NCBI GenBank assembly: GCA_021775875.1
Contig: JAJFHA010000011.1
Span: forward strand, 382,297-446,296
Length of the DNA stretch: 64,000 bases
Direction: 5' to 3'
DNA from: Hyphomicrobiales bacterium
GTDB taxonomy: Bacteria > Pseudomonadota > Alphaproteobacteria > Rhizobiales > NORP267
A program made the translations under genes and the position numbers. Shown here piece after piece: positions 33,814-43,394 of the stretch; the first letter of the stretch is position 1, and each line of letters begins with the position of its first letter. The notes below the pieces were generated by a model. The model was given only the letters and a program-made list of their open reading frames with translations. It had not been told where the DNA came from and made no database searches.

Positions 33814-36800
33814 ATGTCGCGTTGTACCTTAATCGAAGCTGTCGGTAAAACCGGCACAGCCGCCATTTTTCAGACTTTCCTATTCGCTTTTCTGTTCCTT
33901 TTTTTGCTGCCTCTTGGGCAGGCCCGGGCGCAGCGCACGAATCTTGTCGATGGTGCTGCCATCGTTTCAGCCTTTTCAGGACTTTCTTCAGCGCAGCAAG
34001 GCACTATGCTTGATGCTGCTGGTATCTCGCTAAAAATATTTGATCTTTCCAGTCCGGGCAGGGAAGCTGATGGGACTCTTGTGTCTATGGATGAGCTTCT
34101 GGCGCTCCGGGCAGAAGATATCGGACAGGTTTTTGCAATCGCGATTGATCAGGATGAACGCCCAAGTATTTTTATTGGCGCAACCTCTCTCTACGGCCTT
34201 TACCGAACTAGCGACAATAATGATTGGGATCCGGTCATGTGGGGTCGCAGCGGTGGCCCTGGCACAATCTACAGATTGCACCCAGATAACGGTTATCAAC
34301 CGGAACCACTCACCGAAATTCTCAGTGGTCAGCGGGAAAATTCGGGAGCCGGTCTCGGCGATATCGTATTCGATGCGCGCAACCGCCAATTGATCGTATC
34401 CAATCTTGAAACTGGAATGATCCACCGGGTCGACCTGAATACCGGTGACTCTGTTGAAATCTATGACCACGGGATTGATGGCAGATCATATTTTTTCGAT
34501 GCAAATACTGAAACATACGAAATTCTTGATGTTGCACCGTGGAATGAAGCAAGCGCGGATATGTCGAATTGTGGCGCAGGCCCTGAGAGTAGGGCGGCCG
34601 AACGTTTTATGTCCGATCCGGCATGCTGGGGCTATGCATCCTACCTGAGGCGAACATTCGCCCTTGCCATCAATTTTGATGCAAGCACTGGCGATACCCG
34701 GTTATATTATTCGGTTTGGAGCTCAACTCCGTTTGGTGACCCGTCATGGGAGCCTCAGAGTGCCGAAGCACAGAATACAATCTGGTCGGTATTGCTGGAT
34801 GAGAGCGGGGCATTTGACCTGACAGACGTGCGTCGTGAAATCATCATGCCACCATTCTATGTTACCCGACAGGACCGTACCCAGTTTGGCGAGAGCCAGC
34901 CTGTGGCTAGCATCACCTTTGGCGAAGATGGAGCGATGATTGTTGCTGAACGCGGTATTCCATTGGGATTGATTGCAGACGGAAACGTAAACCCGATTGT
35001 AGCTCAAGGCGCAGGCCGCGTGATTAAATTCGTACGCGATGACAGTGGCAAATGGGTTAATGATTCCCGCTACGATGTTGGCTTTGGTGAACGGGAATTT
35101 GACGATCCGCCGCATTTGCGCGCAGCCGGGTCCGGCGGTGCAGCTCTTGGATATGGATATGCTCCTCCCGGACAAATTGACCCTGAAAAATGGGGCGAGA
35201 CGGTATGGATTACCGGTAATATTCTTTGCGGACCTGGCGCAACTTGTGGTGATGAAAATGTTGACGGCATTCAAGGCACGCCGATAACCAGTAATGTTGA
35301 ATTAGCGCCTGTCGCCAGTTTTATCCCATTCCCGTCTCCGGGTCCTGCAACGCCTGCAACCGGGCCCAATGCGTCTTATTTTCTGAATTTCAACGGCCCT
35401 GGCAGCACTACATTATCACTGGGTGATATTGCCATAGTCCGCACTGTTGGCAACGAACAATTCCCGCCACCAATTCAGGAAGATGTGGATCTTGCTCTGT
35501 TCAAACGGTCTGATATAAATCTCTGCCGTCCAAACGGCATTTGCCTGTTTGTCATCGAGATCCGCAATGTCGGCGGCGAAGCTTTTACCGGCCCGCTTTC
35601 AATCTCCGATACAATCAACGCTAATTTCAGGCTGGATACGGTTTCACCGAGTGGGTGGAGTTGCACGAATGTTGCCGGGACTTATTATTGCCAGATACCG
35701 GAAGTTTCACTCCTTCCTGGCCAATCAACCGAGATAAATATCTCTTTCTTCGTCCGGCCTGGCATTACCCAATCCCGCGTCAGAAATTGCGCCGTCATAA
35801 ACTGGCCAGGTCAAAGCGGCCGAGGACAGATATTGTCAGTCCAGATTGCCCTCCTGCACTTAGGCTTTGATCCCGGAACCCCGGACGGAATTTCAGGTCC
35901 ACGTACACGCCGCGCCATCAGGGAAGCAGAACGTGCCTACGGGTTACCGCGGACAGGCGAAATTTCCGTGGAATTATTGGATATCCTGTTTGGCACTGAT
36001 GGAGGCGTATCACCCGACCATAATGTTGATAATGATCGCGACTGCGCGCGTGTTACTGTGGATATTCCGCCACCACCAGCGCATATCGCGCAAATTTCTG
36101 CCTTCCATCGCAGGTTCCAGTCCAGCGCCCACAATCCCAGAACAAGTGCGCCAATTCAGATTCATGTTCCTGCAATATCCTCGTTCCATGTGCGGTACCG
36201 TTCTTCAATGCACGACGGCGCAACCACCCGGCCGATCCCAATTCACCGTCGCCCGATTTCCCGGTTTCACCAAACCTTCCGCTCGAACAGGCATGATGGT
36301 TTTGTTTCAAGCGCGTTACCAATCCATAACGCGCTGATTTCCACGTTCCACAACAGGTTCAATTCGGTAGCGCATAATATTTTGACGAGCAACCAATTGC
36401 CAATCCATAGACCAGGTATTTCGAACTTCCACCAGAACTGGCAATCCCGCTGGCATGCCCGCGCAACGTCACGCCACAATTCCGGCTTGTCACAATTCCA
36501 TGGCCGGTTCAATTCAAACCAGCATCTGGTGGGAACATCGAACCAGGGGCCTGTTCATTTGCCGATTCTGTCGACATTCCATGGCCGTTTCAATTCAAAC
36601 CAGCATAATCTGCCTACAAGTCGACAGCTGCCGGTGCATCTACCACGAGTATCACGCGCCCAGAACCCACCGATTCATATTCCACGGGTATCCAGAGCCC
36701 AAAACCCACCGGTTCATATTCCACGTGTGTCCAGAGCCCAGAACCCACCGGTTCATATTCCACGTGTGTCCAGAGCCCAGAACCCTGCGCCCGTGCCTAT

Positions 36801-37317
36801 CCCGCCAGTGCATTTGAGACGCTTGTCCCGGGCTCAAAACCCACCGGTTCATATTCCACGCGTGTCCCGGGCTCAAAACCCTGCGCCCGTGCCTAACCCG
36901 CCAGCGCATTTGAGACGCTTGTCGCGGGCTCAAAACCCACCGGTTCATATTCCACGTGTGTCCAGAGCCCAGAACCCGGTTCCTGTGCCAAACCCACCGG
37001 TTCACCGGAGAAGCAGGTCTCAGGCCCAGCAAGCACCAGTACCGGCACCAGTTGCACCGGTTCACCGGAGAAGCAGGTCCCAGGCTCAGCAAGCACCAGT
37101 ACCGGCACCAGTTGCACCGGTTCACCGGAGAAGCAGGTCTCAGGCTCAGCAAGCACCAGTACCGGCTCCAGTTGCACCGGTTCACCAGAGAAACAGGTCT
37201 CAGGCTCAGCAGGCTCCAGCCCCAGCTCCTGTAGCGCCTGGAAGGGTGCACACCATCCCGTTGTCACGACAACAGCAGGCGCCTGGCAGCACGCTGCAAC
37301 AAGAGGGGTCGCGTTGA
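33814..37317 (+). CDS. Large exported protein with peptidoglycan-binding domain and three tandem His-repeat families
   Basis: This 1167-residue protein has an N-terminal signal sequence (FQTFLFAFLFLFLLPLGQARAQ). Residues about 45-540 form one large region with propeller-like segments such as GAGLGDIVFDARNRQLIVSNLE. A CARDB/DUF11-like domain (about 553-655, including VIEIRNVGGEAFTGPLSISD) precedes a PG_binding_1 domain (about 670-730, ALLHLGFDPGTPDGISGPRTRRAI). From residue 756 on there are three repeat families: about seven 27-residue units, eight 13-residue units and four 20-residue units, nearly all beginning P-(I/V)-H. The likely role is a cell-wall-attached surface protein. I do not recognise the whole protein. 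ATG at 33814 chosen as it precedes the signal sequence; a start up to 36 codons upstream is less likely. Confidence 0.85.
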   Translation: MSRCTLIEAVGKTGTAAIFQTFLFAFLFLFLLPLGQARAQRTNLVDGAAIVSAFSGLSSAQQGTMLDAAGISLKIFDLSSPGREADGTLVSMDELLALRAEDIGQVFAIAIDQDERPSIFIGATSLYGLYRTSDNNDWDPVMWGRSGGPGTIYRLHPDNGYQPEPLTEILSGQRENSGAGLGDIVFDARNRQLIVSNLETGMIHRVDLNTGDSVEIYDHGIDGRSYFFDANTETYEILDVAPWNEASADMSNCGAGPESRAAERFMSDPACWGYASYLRRTFALAINFDASTGDTRLYYSVWSSTPFGDPSWEPQSAEAQNTIWSVLLDESGAFDLTDVRREIIMPPFYVTRQDRTQFGESQPVASITFGEDGAMIVAERGIPLGLIADGNVNPIVAQGAGRVIKFVRDDSGKWVNDSRYDVGFGEREFDDPPHLRAAGSGGAALGYGYAPPGQIDPEKWGETVWITGNILCGPGATCGDENVDGIQGTPITSNVELAPVASFIPFPSPGPATPATGPNASYFLNFNGPGSTTLSLGDIAIVRTVGNEQFPPPIQEDVDLALFKRSDINLCRPNGICLFVIEIRNVGGEAFTGPLSISDTINANFRLDTVSPSGWSCTNVAGTYYCQIPEVSLLPGQSTEINISFFVRPGITQSRVRNCAVINWPGQSGRGQILSVQIALLHLGFDPGTPDGISGPRTRRAIREAERAYGLPRTGEISVELLDILFGTDGGVSPDHNVDNDRDCARVTVDIPPPPAHIAQISAFHRRFQSSAHNPRTSAPIQIHVPAISSFHVRYRSSMHDGATTRPIPIHRRPISRFHQTFRSNRHDGFVSSALPIHNALISTFHNRFNSVAHNILTSNQLPIHRPGISNFHQNWQSRWHARATSRHNSGLSQFHGRFNSNQHLVGTSNQGPVHLPILSTFHGRFNSNQHNLPTSRQLPVHLPRVSRAQNPPIHIPRVSRAQNPPVHIPRVSRAQNPPVHIPRVSRAQNPAPVPIPPVHLRRLSRAQNPPVHIPRVSRAQNPAPVPNPPAHLRRLSRAQNPPVHIPRVSRAQNPVPVPNPPVHRRSRSQAQQAPVPAPVAPVHRRSRSQAQQAPVPAPVAPVHRRSRSQAQQAPVPAPVAPVHQRNRSQAQQAPAPAPVAPGRVHTIPLSRQQQAPGSTLQQEGSR
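36079..36630 (+). repeat. Seven diverged 27-residue protein repeats
   Basis: About seven in-frame units of roughly 81 bases encode the pattern PIHxPxIS, xFHxRFxSxxHN, xxTSxxL. Each full unit carries three histidines at fixed spacing (H-x7-H-x7-H-x10 to the next unit). The DNA is diverged between units, so this is the oldest of the three blocks. Confidence 0.85.
36631..36996 (+). repeat. Eight 13-residue protein repeats (39 bases), some with spacers
   Basis: Eight units read close to PVHIPRVSRAQNP. Three are followed by a PVP-type spacer (APVPIP, APVPNP, VPVPNP), and two units read as the variant HLRRLSRAQN. The DNA is nearly identical between units, a sign of recent expansion. The units look like a shortened form of the first half of the 27-residue repeat. 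Confidence 0.9.
36997..37236 (+). repeat. Four 20-residue protein repeats (60 bases)
   Basis: Four tandem 60-base units encode PVHRRSRSQAQQAPVPAPVA with very few base differences; the fourth reads HQRNRSQAQQAPAPAP. The block lies at the extreme C-terminus and is basic and Pro/Gln-rich. Confidence 0.92.
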
Positions 37318-37343
37318 GTAAACGTGCTCCGGAAGTGAATATC

Positions 37344-38369
37344 ATGCGACTTCCAGCAATGGTTTTCGTGGCGACGATCTTGATCGCTGCAATTCCAGCA
37401 AGCACAGCCGCAGCCGAGAATCGTGCGAAAAACGGGGTCTCCCTGAACCAAACCTATCTGGAGAGCGTTCTTGATAGCCGGAACATCGATATTGCTAACA
37501 TCATGGATGTATTCCAGCATGTTTTCAGTTCACTGCCGGATGAAGTGACGGTCTATCCGACCGAGAATTATTTTTATTTTCAGTTCGGCTATCGAGGGCT
37601 GCTTTATGCGGGAAACATGCGGCTCGATGTCGGTGACCGGGACGAAGGTGTCCTGCATTTCGCCTATTTCAATTTGTTCGAGGACTGGAACGCGGAATTA
37701 CAAACAGACTACCGACCTCTGAATGCCAGCGACGGGGTTGTTGTCGAAAAGCTTGAAGACCTGAAATACCAAATCAGTTTTCGCGGAAAGCGCGTTGAAT
37801 TCAATCTAAACGATTTGAGCAATGTACAACCGCCCGCTAATGCATTGGCTGAGGGTGAAACCTATCTTGGGCCAGTTTTCGACGAATCCGGTATTCAGTT
37901 TTATCTGATCTTCAACGAGCAGGAAAAATACGTCACCTTCATCCTCAACGAGGATGGCCCGCCTCCTGACCGGCTAATTCCGTATAACGAAGCCGAACCT
38001 GATATTTTGCTGGGAATGCGGACAGGATTTGCCTTTTTCCAGGACCCTTTTCGAAACCGGAAAATCCTGATCGGGGTCTATCAAGGCAATGTTCAGAACA
38101 ATAATTATTTTGACGGGCCGTTTGATCAATTGCCGGACAATTTCATCGAAGGAAATGAACTTCAAGATGCTTTGTTGACCCTTTATCCCGGACTGGAAGG
38201 CGAGATTGACCGGTTGGGGAATTTTGCAGGCCAACAGGGCAGAGTGTTGGTCAATCCATATATCAACTATAATTACCTCACCGAACTTGATGTATTTCTT
38301 GAGTGCAAGGAGGCATCAGCTGACGATGCTGCTCTAATTCAATGCATTTTGCCGCAGGCCCCGGAATAG
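37344..38369 (+). CDS. Exported protein of unknown function, partner of the repeat protein
   Basis: The 341-residue product has a signal peptide (LPAMVFVATILIAAIPASTAAAEN). The mature part is acidic and rich in aromatic residues and predicted beta strands (YFYFQFGYRGLLYAGNMRLDVGD, PYINYNYLTELDVFLEC). Only two cysteines are seen, both near the C-terminus (LECKEAS and IQCILPQ). I chose the ATG at 37344 because GGAAG lies eight bases before it. A TTG at 37314 would overlap the stop of the repeat protein gene (TTGA) and add ten residues. The tight spacing implies one operon. No family is recognised. Confidence 0.75.
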   Translation: MRLPAMVFVATILIAAIPASTAAAENRAKNGVSLNQTYLESVLDSRNIDIANIMDVFQHVFSSLPDEVTVYPTENYFYFQFGYRGLLYAGNMRLDVGDRDEGVLHFAYFNLFEDWNAELQTDYRPLNASDGVVVEKLEDLKYQISFRGKRVEFNLNDLSNVQPPANALAEGETYLGPVFDESGIQFYLIFNEQEKYVTFILNEDGPPPDRLIPYNEAEPDILLGMRTGFAFFQDPFRNRKILIGVYQGNVQNNNYFDGPFDQLPDNFIEGNELQDALLTLYPGLEGEIDRLGNFAGQQGRVLVNPYINYNYLTELDVFLECKEASADDAALIQCILPQAPE

Positions 38370-38525
38370 CAATGGCTGCATAATTCAGTATATCGCATTT
38401 TTTGATAAACCTTTTAATTTACATGATTTGCATTGAAAATGGATTCCGGTTGATATTGTGAAATCGACAGGCAAAGCGACAATTATAAGCCGCACCCTGT
38501 ATGGCACCGTTCCAAGGGAGGGACT

Positions 38526-40076
38526 TTGACGGTGAAGGATAACTTGCGCGGAACAGGCGACGACACGGAACGTACCACGACGTCCAGGCTTAGTTTCCTG
38601 TGGCGCGGCGAACTCGTTGAACTCGACGATTTTGAACCGACCACGACAATCCTTGAATTTTTGCGCGAACATCATTTTGCTACTGGCACCAAGGAGGGCT
38701 GTAACGAAGGCGATTGCGGTGCCTGCACAATTGTTCTAGGACGACCGGAAAACGGCAAGCTGCGTTACAGGGCAATCAACGCCTGTATCCAATTTCTTGG
38801 CACTCTTCACGGCGCACAACTCTTAACGGTTGAAGACCTGCAAGGGGACAATTGTGAATTACATCCCGCACAAGCGACGATAGCTGAAAAACACGCCGCG
38901 CAATGCGGGTTTTGCACGCCCGGATTTGTCATGTCGTTATTCGCTTTGACCCATCGCGATAATCAAAATGCAGTGTCCAGACAAATAATCACCGATGCAG
39001 TAGCTGGAAATTTATGCCGATGCACCGGTTACCGCCCCATCATCGACGCAGCATTTGCAGCCTGCGCAAAACCGGTAAATGACCAATTTTCAAAAAACGA
39101 AAACGATGTGCTGGTAAAACTGGCCTCGATTGACACTGATCAACATCTATATGTTGGTAACAATCAAAAGTTTTTCGCAAGCCCCGCATCGGAAGACGAG
39201 CTTGCTAACCTCTATCTAAAGCACCCGGATGCGTTGTTGGTAGCGGGTGCGACCGATATCGGTTTGTGGGTCACAAAGCAGTTGCGGGAATTCGAAAAAA
39301 TTATTTATCTGGGTCGCGTAAATTCGCTCAATTCTTGCTTCAAATCAGAAACCGGACTTGAGATCGGAGCCGCAGTCACCTTCGCCAATGCCCATGCTGA
39401 ACTGGCAGAAATTGACCCTGATCTTGGCGAATTGGTGCGCCGGATCGGGTCTGAACAAATTCGCAATTCTGGGACCGTTGGCGGCAATATTGCGAATGGA
39501 TCTCCAATCGGCGATAGCCCTCCGGCCTTGATCGCGTTGGATGCGGAAATTGAATTGCGAGAAGGAAAGACCACACGCCAAATCCCTTTGGAGACTTTCT
39601 TCATCGAATACGGCGAACAGGACCGCGCGGAAGGAGAATTTGTCCGTGCGATCAATATTCCCAAACTTGGGGGGGATGAACATTTCAGATGTTTCAAAAT
39701 CGCCAAACGCTTTGATCAGGATATCAGCTCGGTTCTTGGCGCTATGCGTTTAAAAATCGTTGACGGCACAATACTGGAGGCCAGGATTGCATTTGGCGGC
39801 ATGGCAGGCACGCCAAAACGCGCTTCAAATACAGAGGCAGCACTCATCAATATCAATCTGAGCGATCAATCTAATTGGCGGCGGGCGGTCGATAATCTTG
39901 GTTTGGATTTTCAACCCATGTCAGACCAACGCGCCAGTCAATTCTATCGTATGCAAGCAGCCAAAGGTTTGCTCACCAAAGCATTGATTGAATTGGCCGA
40001 ACCAAGCGCTGCAACCCGGCTCATCGCCCTTCGCCCGGAACAGAGGCCAGAAAAACGGGATGCCACCAATGGGTGA
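38526..40076 (+). CDS. xdhA: Xanthine dehydrogenase small subunit (FeS and FAD domains)
   Basis: This 516-residue subunit carries both [2Fe-2S] clusters and the FAD of xanthine dehydrogenase, which oxidises hypoxanthine and xanthine to urate with NAD+. The plant-type ferredoxin motif is CNEGDCGACTIVLG with the fourth Cys in NACIQFLG. The second cluster is held by CGFCTPGFVMS and NLCRCTGYRP. The FAD-binding domain starts near residue 195, with GATDIGLWV and GTVGGNIANGSPIGDSPPALIAL. A TTG start at 38526 follows a GGGAGGGA ribosome binding site; the GTG two codons on is also possible. It overlaps xdhB by 17 bases. Confidence 0.95.
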   Translation: MTVKDNLRGTGDDTERTTTSRLSFLWRGELVELDDFEPTTTILEFLREHHFATGTKEGCNEGDCGACTIVLGRPENGKLRYRAINACIQFLGTLHGAQLLTVEDLQGDNCELHPAQATIAEKHAAQCGFCTPGFVMSLFALTHRDNQNAVSRQIITDAVAGNLCRCTGYRPIIDAAFAACAKPVNDQFSKNENDVLVKLASIDTDQHLYVGNNQKFFASPASEDELANLYLKHPDALLVAGATDIGLWVTKQLREFEKIIYLGRVNSLNSCFKSETGLEIGAAVTFANAHAELAEIDPDLGELVRRIGSEQIRNSGTVGGNIANGSPIGDSPPALIALDAEIELREGKTTRQIPLETFFIEYGEQDRAEGEFVRAINIPKLGGDEHFRCFKIAKRFDQDISSVLGAMRLKIVDGTILEARIAFGGMAGTPKRASNTEAALININLSDQSNWRRAVDNLGLDFQPMSDQRASQFYRMQAAKGLLTKALIELAEPSAATRLIALRPEQRPEKRDATNG

Positions 40077-42396
40077 ATTCCTGACATTATCTGAACCAAA
40101 ACTCCGCTCTGTCCGTGAGCCGATAGCGCATGATAGTGCAAACCTTCATGTGTCAGGTGCAGCGCGTTATATTGACGACCTGCCAGAACCACAGGGGTTA
40201 CTGCATCTGGCGGTTTATGGCGCCGATATTTCATGTGGTGAAATCACCAATATCGACATTTCTGCGGTGAGAAATGTGCCCGGAGTGGTGGCTGTCTTAA
40301 TGGCCGACGATATTCCTGGCGGCAATGATGTCGCGCCTGTCAAAGACGACGACCCGGTCTTTACTGACAAAGAAATCAAGTTTCACGGTCAGGTCATTTT
40401 TGCTGTCGTCGCCGAGACCAGAATGCAGGCCCGCAAGGCGGCGAAGCGGGCAAAAATCTCTTACAAGGAAGAAACCCCGGTCCTGACGATTGATGATGCG
40501 ATTGCTGCGAATTCCAAAATATTGCCGGATTACACGATGACACGCGGCAATGCAGAACCAGCTCTTGAAGCTGGTCCGCATCGCCTCAAAGGGCAAATCG
40601 AGATTGGCGGCCAGGAGCAATTCTATCTTGAGGGCCAGATATCGCTGGCAATCCCTGGTGAAGCCGGCGAAATCACGATCCATTGCTCAACCCAGCATCC
40701 GAGCGAAGTTCAGCATGGGGTTTCCCATGTTCTGGGATGCGCCAATCATCTGGTGACGGTTGAATGCCGCCGCATGGGTGGCGGGTTTGGCGGCAAGGAA
40801 TCCCAGTCCGGCCAATGGGCGGCAATTGCGGCGTTAGCTGCTCTCAAGACCGGCAAAGCCTGTAAAATCAGGTTGGACCGCGACGATGACATGATAATGA
40901 CCGGCAAACGCCACCCCATGCGGTGCGATTATGATGTCGCCTTTGATGATAACGGCGTCATTCAGGCGATTGTCATGAATTACGATGCCGATTGCGGTTG
41001 TTCTGCCGACCTGAGTGGCGGGATCGTCGACCGCACCATGTTCCACGCCGATAATTGCTATTATCTCGACCAATCACTGATTAATTCGCGCCGCTTGATG
41101 ACCAACAAGGTTTCCAATACCGCTTTTCGCGGTTTTGGCGGACCTCAGGGCATGATTGGAATAGAAACAGTTATTGACGCCATTGCCCGAAATTTGGGCC
41201 GTGATCCGCTGGATATTCGGCTTGCCAATTTGTACGGCGATGAAGAACGGAATGTGACGCCATATCACATGACCGTTGAAGACAATATCGCCCCCGAAAT
41301 TATCAAAGACCTTGAAGCCAGTTCGGATTATCGGGTGCGGCGGAAAGATATTGCCGCCTTCAACAAAGCTAACCCCATTCTGAAAAAAGGCCTTGCGCTG
41401 ACACCAATCAAATTCGGTATTTCCTTCACCGTGATGCATCTCAATCAGGCTGGCGCTCTGGTCAATGTTTACCGCGATGGGTCCATCACCATCAATCATG
41501 GGGGCACCGAAATGGGGCAGGGACTTTACATAAAAGTCGCCCAGGTTGTGGCCGACGAATTTGGGGTTGATCTCGACCGGGTCAAAATCACCGCCACCAC
41601 AACGGATAAAGTTCCAAACACATCACCAACGGCCGCATCATCCGGCACAGATTTGAACGCGATGGCAGCTTTGGCAGCGGCCAGAAAGATTCGCAAAAAA
41701 CTCTCGGAATTTTCAGCAGAGCTATTCAAAGTCCCGGCTTCGGAAATTTCGTTCCAGGACAATATTATTCGCGGTGGCAATCAGCAATTGTCATTTGATG
41801 ATCTGGTGCACAAAGCCTATTTCGCCCGGATCGGACTATCGGATACAGGTTTTTATAAAACTCCGAAAATCCATTACGATCAGGAAGCGGCGCGGGGGCG
41901 GCCTTTCTATTATTTCTCCTATGGCGCGGCCTGTAGCGAAGTCACCATAGATACCCTGACCGGTGAAATGCGCGTCGATAGGGTCGATATCCTGCACGAT
42001 GTGGGACATTCGATAAATCCGGCCATGGATATCGGCCAGATCGAAGGCGGATTTGTCCAGGGTATGGGCTGGGTCACCAACGAAGAATTGTGGTGGGACG
42101 ATAAAGGCGCATTGAGGACACACGCGCCGTCCACTTATAAAATTCCTACAGCGTTTGATGTTCCGGAAGATTTCCGCGTTGCACTTCACAATGGTGCAGG
42201 CAATGTAGAACAAGCCATCTACCGTTCAAAAGCGGTGGGAGAACCGCCACTAATGTTGGCGATCTCGGTGTTTGCAGCTATTTCAGACGCCGTTGCCTCG
42301 CTCGCTGATTATAAATCGTTACCGCCACTTCAACTGCCAGCGACCCCGGAAAATATTTTGAACGCGGTCAACGCCATGCAAGGAGAGGTGTCATGA
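40060..42396 (+). CDS. xdhB: Xanthine dehydrogenase molybdopterin-binding large subunit
   Basis: The 778-residue subunit binds the molybdenum cofactor. Motifs seen are the N-terminal SVREPIAHDSANLHVSGAARYIDD, RRMGGGFGGKESQS, NTAFRGFGGPQGMIGIE (with the substrate-orienting Arg), GGTEMGQGLYIKVAQV and KAVGEPPLMLAISVFAA with the catalytic Glu. It starts at ATG 40060 (MPPMGEFLTLSEP), overlapping xdhA; ATG 40069 is equally plausible. Its stop overlaps the xdhC start (ATGA). Confidence 0.96.
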   Translation: MPPMGEFLTLSEPKLRSVREPIAHDSANLHVSGAARYIDDLPEPQGLLHLAVYGADISCGEITNIDISAVRNVPGVVAVLMADDIPGGNDVAPVKDDDPVFTDKEIKFHGQVIFAVVAETRMQARKAAKRAKISYKEETPVLTIDDAIAANSKILPDYTMTRGNAEPALEAGPHRLKGQIEIGGQEQFYLEGQISLAIPGEAGEITIHCSTQHPSEVQHGVSHVLGCANHLVTVECRRMGGGFGGKESQSGQWAAIAALAALKTGKACKIRLDRDDDMIMTGKRHPMRCDYDVAFDDNGVIQAIVMNYDADCGCSADLSGGIVDRTMFHADNCYYLDQSLINSRRLMTNKVSNTAFRGFGGPQGMIGIETVIDAIARNLGRDPLDIRLANLYGDEERNVTPYHMTVEDNIAPEIIKDLEASSDYRVRRKDIAAFNKANPILKKGLALTPIKFGISFTVMHLNQAGALVNVYRDGSITINHGGTEMGQGLYIKVAQVVADEFGVDLDRVKITATTTDKVPNTSPTAASSGTDLNAMAALAAARKIRKKLSEFSAELFKVPASEISFQDNIIRGGNQQLSFDDLVHKAYFARIGLSDTGFYKTPKIHYDQEAARGRPFYYFSYGAACSEVTIDTLTGEMRVDRVDILHDVGHSINPAMDIGQIEGGFVQGMGWVTNEELWWDDKGALRTHAPSTYKIPTAFDVPEDFRVALHNGAGNVEQAIYRSKAVGEPPLMLAISVFAAISDAVASLADYKSLPPLQLPATPENILNAVNAMQGEVS

Positions 42397-43394
42397 ACGC
42401 ACCCTGGTCCAGTTTGGCAAAAACGATCAAAAATGACGGCATTGCCGCCATACTGACAGTTGCTGAATTATTGGGGTCTGGCCCGCGCGAAGTAGGTGCC
42501 CGCATGATGATAAATGCGTCTGGCAAGATACAAGGCACAATCGGCGGCGGCAGGTTGGAATGGCAGGCATTGGCGCAAGCCCAACGCATGATCAGGAAGA
42601 TTGAGAAAGTGCCCACAAGCACTTTCTATTCCCTCGGTCCGGAACTCGGACAATGTTGCGGCGGCGCGGTGACAGTCCTGTTTGAAGTTTTTGATCTTGA
42701 CGATCTGGAATTTGTTGAACAAGCGGCAGCACTGGAAGAAGAGAGTGCCGTCTTTTTCGTTGAGACAAACCCGACTGCATCAGGTGCGATGCGTACAATT
42801 CAAGGTAGCATAATTAGTCAAATTCATGACTTTGAGTTGTTCGAAGACAGCAGCAGTTTGGCACGCTATTCAAATACCAATACGCCGCTTTGGCTTTACG
42901 GAGCAGGAAATGTTGGGGCAGCATTGATAGCCGCACTTTCCCCGTTGCCCTTCGATGTTAACTGGATTGACCAGCGACCAGATCAACTTTTACCGCACCA
43001 ACATTCGGACATTCGATACCAAATCAGCAACGATCCGGTTGTAACATTGAATGATTGCCCGGAAGGCGCGTTCGTCATTGTCTTGACCCATAGCCATAGT
43101 CTCGATTTTGACCTTTGCGAAAAGGCATTGAAATTAAACAAATTCCCTTATGTCGGCGTCATTGGCAGCAAGACGAAAGCTGCCAGATTTAGATCGCGTC
43201 TAAAATCAAACGGGTTGGACGAGCTTGAAATTGCGCAACTGATTTCACCTCTGGGTGTTCCGTCAATCAAAGGCAAGGAACCGACAATTGTTGCTGCAAG
43301 TATTGTCGCGCAATTATTGGAATACCGTGAGTGCCTCGTGGCCAAAAACCCAGAAACAAATTTCGAGCAACGGGAAAATATCGCCCATGGCTAA
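42393..43394 (+). CDS. xdhC: Molybdenum cofactor insertion chaperone XdhC
   Basis: XdhC binds sulfurated molybdopterin and inserts it into the large xanthine dehydrogenase subunit. The 333-residue protein has the N-terminal XdhC/CoxI domain (ILTVAELLGSGPREVGARM, GTIGGGRLEWQAL, GPELGQCCGGAVTVLFE with the conserved CC pair) and the C-terminal Rossmann domain (LYGAGNVGAALIAALSPLPFDVNWID). GVIGSKTKAARFRSRL is also visible. It overlaps xdhB by four bases and the deaminase by eight, so the four genes are translated as a unit. Confidence 0.94.
   Translation: MNAPWSSLAKTIKNDGIAAILTVAELLGSGPREVGARMMINASGKIQGTIGGGRLEWQALAQAQRMIRKIEKVPTSTFYSLGPELGQCCGGAVTVLFEVFDLDDLEFVEQAAALEEESAVFFVETNPTASGAMRTIQGSIISQIHDFELFEDSSSLARYSNTNTPLWLYGAGNVGAALIAALSPLPFDVNWIDQRPDQLLPHQHSDIRYQISNDPVVTLNDCPEGAFVIVLTHSHSLDFDLCEKALKLNKFPYVGVIGSKTKAARFRSRLKSNGLDELEIAQLISPLGVPSIKGKEPTIVAASIVAQLLEYRECLVAKNPETNFEQRENIAHG

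Noticed and set aside
36631-37236. Regular short repeats resembling a CRISPR array
   Set aside because: Units are tandem without unique spacers and lie in one open coding frame of the exported protein; no cas genes are near.
36652-37405. Long open frames on the minus strand opposite the repeats
   Set aside because: They mirror the repeat coding sequence, are Trp/Arg/Leu-rich and low complexity, and have no ribosome binding site; they are antisense shadows.
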